From CAYLJJ01 sp964384025 (GTDB taxonomy: Bacteria; Myxococcota_A; Bradymonadia; UBA7976; UBA1532), in NCBI GenBank assembly GCA_964384025.1, contig CAYLJJ010000018.1, positions 1-64,000 of the forward strand: a DNA stretch of 64,000 nt, given 5' to 3'. Positions within the stretch are counted from its first letter, which is position 1, and each line of letters begins with the position of its first letter. This document shows positions 51,536-58,693 of the stretch, piece by piece. The translations under genes and the position numbers were made by a program. The notes under the pieces were generated by a model. It worked only from the letters and a program-made list of their open reading frames with translations. It had not been told where the DNA came from and did not search any database.

Positions 51536-53383
51536 ATGCGATGGATCAGTCTACTCTTACTTCTCCCCTCTGTCACTCTAGCGATACCTGAGGCGATTCA
51601 CCAAGAAGGCTTCTTAACAGATGCTCAAGGGATTCCCCACGAGGGTCCGACTCAATTGCGTCTCAGCCTCTATGGACAGGCTGAGGGAGGTGCAGCGCTA
51701 TGGTTTGAGGAGCACAATCTCGACATCATCGGGGGGTATTACAGCGTCATTTTAGGAACTCAGACGCCCTTCGAAGCTGCTTGGGAGGCTGACCCTCGCT
51801 TCCTCGGGGTGACTGTAAACGGAGCGGAGCTGCTGCCTCGCGTCCAACTCTCCAGCGTACCCTATGCCCTGAGCGCTGAGAATGTGGTGGGGGATATTAC
51901 TCCCCACAGCGTTTATGTGGGAGGCCAACAGATCATCGATGAGGGTGGCAATTGGGTGGGACCAGCTGTGCCAGGAGCCAATGATGGTGTGGGCTATGAT
52001 ACCCCTGAGGAGGCTCTAGCGGCTGTCAAGAGCGTCGATGGCGCGGGCAGTGGTCTAGACGCTGACACCCTTGATGGTTTCAGCAGCGCCGCTTTTCTTC
52101 AGAACAGTGAGCAGGTCATGGCTCTTCTCCTCGCAGCTGATGGTGCTGGGAGTGGTTTGGACGCTGATCTTCTCGATGGCCACGACAGCAGTGTTTTCAT
52201 CCGCACCGCTGCTCAGCTCATCGAGTTGCTTCTTACCACCGACGGTATAGGCAGCGCCCTGGATGCAGATCGTCTTGATGGCCATGACAGCAATGCGTTC
52301 ATCCGCAACACCGATCCCGCCGTCGCTACCCAACTCTTGAGCTTACTGCTCACCGTTGATGGAGAAGGTTCTGGACTGGACGCTGATCTTCTCGATGGCC
52401 ATAACGGTGATACCTTTCTCAAAGCCGCCGATCCAGCGACAGCCGCTGAGGTTCTGAATCTGCTTTTGACCGTCGATGGTGCAGGCTCAAACTTGGATGC
52501 TGATCTCCTGGATGGTCTTCAGGGGAGTCGGTTCATGCGAGTTGATCAAAATACGGGTACCAGCGGCAACCTTTCCATAGGTGGCGTTTTATCTGGTGTG
52601 GATGCTCAATTTACAGGAACGATAGTAGCCAATCGAGTTGAAGCAGATGAGATTCACGCCGAAGTAATCAGCCTTATCCCCCTGAATGTCTCTCCCGATA
52701 ATCCTGTTGAAGGCACGATTTACAATCACAGCTCGGCTGGTTTGAAAATCTACAACGGAACGATTTGGAAATCTGTAGTCAGTGGCGTTACTGGCAAAAG
52801 TTGTAAGGCAATCCTGGATGCTGGCGACTCATTGGGAGATGGAGTCTATTCCATCGATCCCGATGGTATAGGTGGCGAACCAGCCTTTGACAGTTACTGT
52901 GATATGACTACAGATGATGGAGGGTGGACGCTTGTTTATAAAATTGCTGATGGCAGTAATATGAAAACAACCTCTGCCATAGATATACAAAATTTATCAA
53001 CTCGTGATATCTCTCTAAGTACATCTGGAAAATTCAGCGACTTAGATATCAAAGAAATCTACACTGAACAGTTTAGAATAGAACAACACAGTTCTAACCC
53101 GTCTCCTTTTTATTGTAAATTCGATGATATAAATAACTACGATGATGGCGTTGCAAATAGCAAAAGATGTTCGCAAACATACAGTGCTGATGCTGTTTAT
53201 GATAGTTCTAGTGGGGCTAGCTGGGCTTATGGATTCTCTTCTTGGTATACAACTGGTTCGATCATACTTCAGTTAAATTATGGAGATGCAAGACTTGGTT
53301 CACACTTGGTCTATGGAGGCTCTTCTTCAGACGGCGGTTGTTCATCTGGTGGTGGATGTCATGCTCAGGTATGGGTTAGGTAA
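51536..53383 (+). CDS. Secreted fibre-like protein, paralogue 4, one fibrinogen-like tip
   Basis: 615 aa from the ATG at 51536 (MRWISLLLLLPSVTLA); the frame is open from 51491 but the earlier part lies in the conserved upstream element. Signal peptide, N-terminal domain, five repeats (for example GSGLDADLLDGHDSSVF) and a short linker (GTIYNHSSAGLKIYNGTIW). The tip has one fibrinogen-like motif (SCKAILDAGDSLGDGVYSID, SYCDMTTDDGGWTLVYKI) and a Ser/Gly/Cys-rich end (GGSSSDGGCSSGGGCHAQVW). The shortest family member, so it shows the minimum architecture. Confidence 0.85.
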   Translation: MRWISLLLLLPSVTLAIPEAIHQEGFLTDAQGIPHEGPTQLRLSLYGQAEGGAALWFEEHNLDIIGGYYSVILGTQTPFEAAWEADPRFLGVTVNGAELLPRVQLSSVPYALSAENVVGDITPHSVYVGGQQIIDEGGNWVGPAVPGANDGVGYDTPEEALAAVKSVDGAGSGLDADTLDGFSSAAFLQNSEQVMALLLAADGAGSGLDADLLDGHDSSVFIRTAAQLIELLLTTDGIGSALDADRLDGHDSNAFIRNTDPAVATQLLSLLLTVDGEGSGLDADLLDGHNGDTFLKAADPATAAEVLNLLLTVDGAGSNLDADLLDGLQGSRFMRVDQNTGTSGNLSIGGVLSGVDAQFTGTIVANRVEADEIHAEVISLIPLNVSPDNPVEGTIYNHSSAGLKIYNGTIWKSVVSGVTGKSCKAILDAGDSLGDGVYSIDPDGIGGEPAFDSYCDMTTDDGGWTLVYKIADGSNMKTTSAIDIQNLSTRDISLSTSGKFSDLDIKEIYTEQFRIEQHSSNPSPFYCKFDDINNYDDGVANSKRCSQTYSADAVYDSSSGASWAYGFSSWYTTGSIILQLNYGDARLGSHLVYGGSSSDGGCSSGGGCHAQVWVR

Positions 53384-53510
53384 TAAACAAATTCTCGAAC
53401 TCTTTGAGCTTGCTCGTTGCAACTGATTCATAATTCATGATCGTCTATAAAATTCGACAATTAAGTGTTGTTAACGACCCGGTTTTTCAGCATCTCCGAT
53501 TTCGGTGAGG

Positions 53511-53574
53511 AAAAATAAAAAGTAGTTTTCCTTGCCTCAACCATCCTGTATTATTTTAAAATCATCATAATTAC
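53511..53574 (+). promoter_or_regulatory. Conserved fibre-gene upstream element (paralogue 5)
   Basis: AAAAATAAAAAGTAGTTTTC block at 53511 and CATCCTGTATTATTTTAAAA block at 53542, followed by CATAAT (53566-53571). Nearly the same order and spacing as before paralogue 6. A short stem (TCTCCGA/TCGGTGAG-like) precedes it. Confidence 0.55.
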
Positions 53575-53588
53575 TTCTGAGGTTAGCC

Positions 53589-54386
53589 ATGCGGTGGATT
53601 GCCTTACTCCTGCTCTTTCCCTCTATCGCCTTAGCGATCCCCGAGACGATCCATCAAGAAGGCTTCTTGACGGACGCTCAAGGGATCCCCCGTGAGGGTC
53701 AAACTCAACTGCGCTTTAGCCTCTATGGACAAGCTGAGGGCGGTGCAGTGTTGTGGTTTGAGGAGCACAATCTCAATTTGAGTGGGGGGTACTTTAGCGT
53801 CATCCTGGGAGAGCAAACGGCCTTTGGGGCAGTCCTAAACGCTGATCCCCGCTTTCTGGGAACAACAGTAGATGGAGTAGATCTGCTGCCTCGCGTCCCA
53901 TTCTCCAGCGTACCTTATACCTTGATGGCCAAGGATGTTGTGGGGGACATCACTCCCCATAGCATCTCTGTGGGAGGCCAACAGGTTATCGATGAGGGTG
54001 GAAACTGGGTCGGCCCCGCTGTTCCGGGAGCCAATGATGGTGTGGGCTATAACACCCCCGATGCAATCCTGGCAGCAGTCAAGACCATCGATGGCGAGGG
54101 TTCTGGCTTGGATGCAGATGCCCTTGATGGCATCAGCAGCGCCGCCTTTCTCCAGAATGGAGATGAGGTGATGGCCCTAGTCTTCGGAGCAGATGGCAGT
54201 GGGAGTGGTCTAGATGCTGACCGTCTTGATGGCCATGACAGCAGCGCGTTTATCCGTACTGCTGCTCAACTCATCGAGTTGCTCCTTACTACCGATGGTA
54301 CAAACAGCGGTTTAGATGCAGATCTCTTGGATGGTCACAACAGCGATGAGTTTATCAATGTCACCGATCCTGCGACCGCTGCTCAG
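53589..54386 (+). repeat. 798-bp exact repeat, copy 1 (paralogue 5)
   Basis: Bases 53589-54386 read the same as 57896-58693, with no difference seen, covering signal peptide, N-terminal domain and three stalk repeats. Identity stops abruptly inside the fourth repeat. Such perfect identity in old paralogues suggests recent duplication or gene conversion. Assembly error is also possible. Confidence 0.85.
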
Positions 54387-57359
54387 CTCCTCAACACGCT
54401 GCTCGCTGTAGATGGTGCAGACAGCGGTCTGGACGTCGATCTCTTAGATGGCCAAAACAGCGATCTTTTTCTCCAAGCAACAGATCCGGGTACAGCCGCT
54501 CAGATCCTCAACCTGCTCTTGACTGTAGATGGTGCGGGTTCAAATCTGGACGCTGATTTCCTAGACAATCTCCACGCCAGTAAATTTATGCGAGCGGACG
54601 GAGATACTGCGACCAGTGGTGACCTCTCTGTAGGTGGAGTTTTATCTGTTGCAGAAGCCATGTTTACTGGAACTTTGGTCGCTGATAGAATTGAAACAGA
54701 GGAGATTAACGCTCGCCTTATCCGATTTGTCCCACTGGATGCTCCCCCTGCCAATGTACCTGAGGGGTCGATGTACTTTGATAATCAAAGTGAAGAGATC
54801 AAGATTTTTGATGGCAGTTCCTGGCAATCTATGAACGGGGTAGAGAATGGAGATATCATCGCCCTGGTCAACACGGGTTATACGATGAGGTCTCCAAACA
54901 CTGTAGTGGAGAAGCTAATCGACTTTGATCTATTAAAAATAAGCAATAATGCTCAAATACCAATCCGAGTTTACCGAGATGGAACAGAGGTTTCATCTGA
55001 TGTAGTTCGTTGGTTTGATAACAATACGAAAGCAATGTTGCGTTGGAAACTGGGTGGTTCTGGAATGAATGCCAAAGAAACTACCATTAGGTACAGCATC
55101 AAGTTGAATAGCCAAAACCGAAATGTGCCTCCAGTAATTGAAGGAGGTCCTTTGGGCGGTGATGTCGGCCCCGATCTCAGCGCTGAGGGCTATACCCAAT
55201 GTTATGGTTGGCATAATAATGGTTCCATAGCCAGCCCAACCCGTATAAATCTCCGTGGTGCTTGTGGTGGTGCACGTGAAATCATTTTTGCCGGCTACCG
55301 TCATGATGGGACATGGGTTCGTCATGATATGACCCTAAGAGAGAGCTTTAGGAAGTATCTAACTGATGGGAGCACGTTTATTCGAGATTTCGATATAGAT
55401 GGTCGCTTCTCCTGGCATACCGATGCCAACTGGCTCTTGCTCGTGAACTTTGACAACGCTTGGAGCGATCCTGGGCGCTTTTGGGAGCCTCGTACAAATG
55501 GTGGTAACGTTGCAGGCGATGGTCATGTCCTCTCCCAGGATGGTAGTCATGGTAATGATCAGGCATCTCAAACAGGAGACCGTTATTTCATCTATATCCG
55601 TGGCGGTACAATGCCAAATGAATTTGCAATTCACTCTAGCTCAGATGCAGGGCCTACCAGCTTTTGGTGGTCTTATAGCAATTATGATGGAACCTTTGGT
55701 GCATTTACCGAAGTCGGCACCGGATATCAAAATAGTGATGTCGTAATATTCGACAAAGACAATGATGGAGATTATGACTTTGCAATCACACATGATGACA
55801 ATGGAACTCATGGACTAAGTATCTGGGAAAACGATGGGCTTGAAACTTTCAGCAAAGTAGAAGTTTTTGATAGTGATGGGAATTGGAATGGTGTTGATGC
55901 AGCTGATTTTAACGAAGATGGCCATATGGATATGGTTGGTGATTTTGGATATAGCGCAACGATTCACCCACGAATCTACACAAATAATGGCGATGGAACC
56001 TTCGCACAGGGGCCTGCTCTAGGCCAATGTAGCGGGTGTGTTTGGGCTAGACGGGTTAGATCTGGAGATTTTGATGGTGACAACAACATGGACTTTGCTG
56101 TTGGTACATATACTGGAAACTGCGGCATTTGCGTTTATTGGGGCGATGGAACAGGTGGTTTTTCTGCACCTGAAATGATAAGCGACAGTGCGGCAGCTCA
56201 CACCGATGTTCATGGGATGGCAACAGCAGATCGAGATCATGATGGTGATGATGATCTATTCACCTGCAAATCACATCGCAATCCTCTATTCTACAAATCG
56301 AATGGAACGGATAGATCATTTGAAAATGGTGTTGCTTCCTTTAGTAACGATGGTTGGAATCCAAACGGTGTAACTTCTTCTTGGTATGATTTAGCTATAT
56401 GGGATATCAATAAAGATGGTACACTCGATATGAGTGGATCAAACTGGGTAACTAACAGTAGTGCAATATTTGTTGCTTTTGGTGCATACAAATGGCAGGG
56501 TGGATACCCTGATTCATTTGAAACCGTGGTGACAAATATTCATACTGCACCTACAACATGTATGGAGTTTACTGGACCGAACAGGATACGTGCAGACATA
56601 AAATTACAAACCGTAGCTAACATAGGAAAGAGCCAAGAACAGCCTGGTGTCAGTTGCAAAGAAATCTTAGTTCTAGGCGGTTCTGCTGAAGATGGCATCT
56701 ATTGGATCGATCCCAATGGTGGTTCAATTGACGATGCCTACCAAGCATACTGTGATATGACGACTGATGGTGGAGGCTGGACCTTGGTTGGGCAGGGCTT
56801 GCCAGTGGCAGATCCCACGCTGTCTTTGTGTAACGCCGACGCCGTTGGAACATTAGATCTTGATAATACTACGGTAAACGCACCAGCGAAACTGTCAGAT
56901 GCCACAATCAACCTGTTATGGGCAGACCAAGGTGCTTACTTAACAAAAATCGATTATGGAACTACTCCATTCTCCAACACACGTACGGATGATGAGTGGG
57001 ACACGGTCTGCATATTAGACTTTAAACCAGATATTGTGTTTACAACGACCAGCTCAATGAGCGACGTTAATGCTCTTGAATCTACAAATCTGTCATGTTT
57101 AAAGAATCTAACGACAGGTAACACTGTTACTGGTCCCTATACGAGCGATGCTATGTGTGGTCCGCAATATTCAACTGGAGTAGCTAATTCAAACAGCGGT
57201 TTTCCCCACTCCGGCCCATATATCATATGGTCTGCCAAACCAGAATATCAAGGGCAATCTGGTGGTGATGCTGGAAGCTGTGAAACTGCTACTGCCGGTC
57301 GGAGTTGGTTTGGATATGGGAATTATGGGTGTAGTATAACGAAATTCTTCGTACGTTGA
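53589..57359 (+). CDS. Secreted fibre-like protein, paralogue 5, FG-GAP and fibrinogen-like modules
   Basis: 1256 aa, start MRWIALLLLFPSIALA. Signal peptide, N-terminal domain (QEGFLTDAQGIPREG), stalk of five LDADRLDG-type repeats (about 170-345), linker (MYFDNQSEEIKIFDGSSW), then a conserved segment (RWFDNNTKAMLRWKLGGSGM), a unique cassette (about residues 505-673, GYTQCYGWHNNGS...GDRYFIYIRGG), a VCBS/FG-GAP-like region with DxDxDGD calcium loops (FDKDNDGDYDFA, ADFNEDGHMDMVGDFG), and a fibrinogen-like motif (SCKEILVLGGSAEDGIYWID, AYCDMTTDGGGWTLVG) with an end rich in Cys and Thr. Identical to paralogue 6 over the first 798 coding bases. Secreted; probable calcium-dependent binding protein. 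Confidence 0.85.
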   Translation: MRWIALLLLFPSIALAIPETIHQEGFLTDAQGIPREGQTQLRFSLYGQAEGGAVLWFEEHNLNLSGGYFSVILGEQTAFGAVLNADPRFLGTTVDGVDLLPRVPFSSVPYTLMAKDVVGDITPHSISVGGQQVIDEGGNWVGPAVPGANDGVGYNTPDAILAAVKTIDGEGSGLDADALDGISSAAFLQNGDEVMALVFGADGSGSGLDADRLDGHDSSAFIRTAAQLIELLLTTDGTNSGLDADLLDGHNSDEFINVTDPATAAQLLNTLLAVDGADSGLDVDLLDGQNSDLFLQATDPGTAAQILNLLLTVDGAGSNLDADFLDNLHASKFMRADGDTATSGDLSVGGVLSVAEAMFTGTLVADRIETEEINARLIRFVPLDAPPANVPEGSMYFDNQSEEIKIFDGSSWQSMNGVENGDIIALVNTGYTMRSPNTVVEKLIDFDLLKISNNAQIPIRVYRDGTEVSSDVVRWFDNNTKAMLRWKLGGSGMNAKETTIRYSIKLNSQNRNVPPVIEGGPLGGDVGPDLSAEGYTQCYGWHNNGSIASPTRINLRGACGGAREIIFAGYRHDGTWVRHDMTLRESFRKYLTDGSTFIRDFDIDGRFSWHTDANWLLLVNFDNAWSDPGRFWEPRTNGGNVAGDGHVLSQDGSHGNDQASQTGDRYFIYIRGGTMPNEFAIHSSSDAGPTSFWWSYSNYDGTFGAFTEVGTGYQNSDVVIFDKDNDGDYDFAITHDDNGTHGLSIWENDGLETFSKVEVFDSDGNWNGVDAADFNEDGHMDMVGDFGYSATIHPRIYTNNGDGTFAQGPALGQCSGCVWARRVRSGDFDGDNNMDFAVGTYTGNCGICVYWGDGTGGFSAPEMISDSAAAHTDVHGMATADRDHDGDDDLFTCKSHRNPLFYKSNGTDRSFENGVASFSNDGWNPNGVTSSWYDLAIWDINKDGTLDMSGSNWVTNSSAIFVAFGAYKWQGGYPDSFETVVTNIHTAPTTCMEFTGPNRIRADIKLQTVANIGKSQEQPGVSCKEILVLGGSAEDGIYWIDPNGGSIDDAYQAYCDMTTDGGGWTLVGQGLPVADPTLSLCNADAVGTLDLDNTTVNAPAKLSDATINLLWADQGAYLTKIDYGTTPFSNTRTDDEWDTVCILDFKPDIVFTTTSSMSDVNALESTNLSCLKNLTTGNTVTGPYTSDAMCGPQYSTGVANSNSGFPHSGPYIIWSAKPEYQGQSGGDAGSCETATAGRSWFGYGNYGCSITKFFVR

Positions 57360-57382
57360 CCTGTTCTTCAGTTGTCTCAAAG

Positions 57383-57409
57383 TGCAAACTGATTTATCCC
57401 AAGTTTGCA
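57383..57409 (+). terminator. Candidate hairpin after paralogue 5
   Basis: TGCAAACT (57383-57390) and AGTTTGCA (57402-57409) form an 8-bp stem with an 11-nt loop, 24 nt after the stop codon. No T-run follows, so intrinsic termination is uncertain. Confidence 0.35.
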
Positions 57410-57817
57410 GTGATATGGTGACTGTTCGGGTTATGATGAGACATTTCTTGGGGTTACAATAAGGGTTAAAACCCATATGAGGAGCAAGTTTCCTGTTTAT
57501 TATCATAATTTGAAGGCATCCTTAGATTAAATCATGGCAAACAAACCATAACAATGTTTCTCAGAATTATCCCAACTGAATCCCGTTTCAACAAGAAAAT
57601 ACATGCCTCTGCATTTAATTTGTGAAAACTCCTTTCATTACAGTGAATCTCTACCTGTTCACTGATGTTATCGCTAGTCATTGATTAGATAAGGAGCAGA
57701 CGCTTGAGCTTGTTTGGCTTGGCAGTTAAACTATTTTATAATCTTCGATTATCTATAGATATAGCAACCAATCATAATAGACAATTCGGGTTTTCAGTAT
57801 CTCCGATTTTGGTGAGG

Positions 57818-57880
57818 AAAAGTAAAAAGTAGTTTTCCTTGCCTCAGTCCTCTTGTATTCTTTTAAAATCATCATAATTA
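57818..57880 (+). promoter_or_regulatory. Conserved fibre-gene upstream element (paralogue 6)
   Basis: AAAAGTAAAAAGTAGTTTTC (57818) followed by TCTTGTATTCTTTTAAAATC and CATAAT (57873-57878), matching the paralogue 5 region with few differences. Ends 15 nt before the ATG at 57896. Confidence 0.55.
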
Positions 57881-57895
57881 TTTCTGAGGTTAGCC

Positions 57896-58693
57896 ATGCG
57901 GTGGATTGCCTTACTCCTGCTCTTTCCCTCTATCGCCTTAGCGATCCCCGAGACGATCCATCAAGAAGGCTTCTTGACGGACGCTCAAGGGATCCCCCGT
58001 GAGGGTCAAACTCAACTGCGCTTTAGCCTCTATGGACAAGCTGAGGGCGGTGCAGTGTTGTGGTTTGAGGAGCACAATCTCAATTTGAGTGGGGGGTACT
58101 TTAGCGTCATCCTGGGAGAGCAAACGGCCTTTGGGGCAGTCCTAAACGCTGATCCCCGCTTTCTGGGAACAACAGTAGATGGAGTAGATCTGCTGCCTCG
58201 CGTCCCATTCTCCAGCGTACCTTATACCTTGATGGCCAAGGATGTTGTGGGGGACATCACTCCCCATAGCATCTCTGTGGGAGGCCAACAGGTTATCGAT
58301 GAGGGTGGAAACTGGGTCGGCCCCGCTGTTCCGGGAGCCAATGATGGTGTGGGCTATAACACCCCCGATGCAATCCTGGCAGCAGTCAAGACCATCGATG
58401 GCGAGGGTTCTGGCTTGGATGCAGATGCCCTTGATGGCATCAGCAGCGCCGCCTTTCTCCAGAATGGAGATGAGGTGATGGCCCTAGTCTTCGGAGCAGA
58501 TGGCAGTGGGAGTGGTCTAGATGCTGACCGTCTTGATGGCCATGACAGCAGCGCGTTTATCCGTACTGCTGCTCAACTCATCGAGTTGCTCCTTACTACC
58601 GATGGTACAAACAGCGGTTTAGATGCAGATCTCTTGGATGGTCACAACAGCGATGAGTTTATCAATGTCACCGATCCTGCGACCGCTGCTCAG
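57896..58693 (+). repeat. 798-bp exact repeat, copy 2 (paralogue 6)
   Basis: Second copy of the identical block at 53589-54386, with an offset of 4307 bases. Upstream of it the element at 57818-57880 is also similar but not identical, so the exchanged tract ends near the start codon. Confidence 0.85.

Larger units (their letters stand above)
57360..57895. other. Intergenic region before paralogue 6
   Basis: About 536 bases, AT-rich, no ORF recognised. It contains a short inverted repeat after the previous gene (57383-57409) and, at its end, the conserved fibre upstream element. The middle shows no clear structure. Confidence 0.4.
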
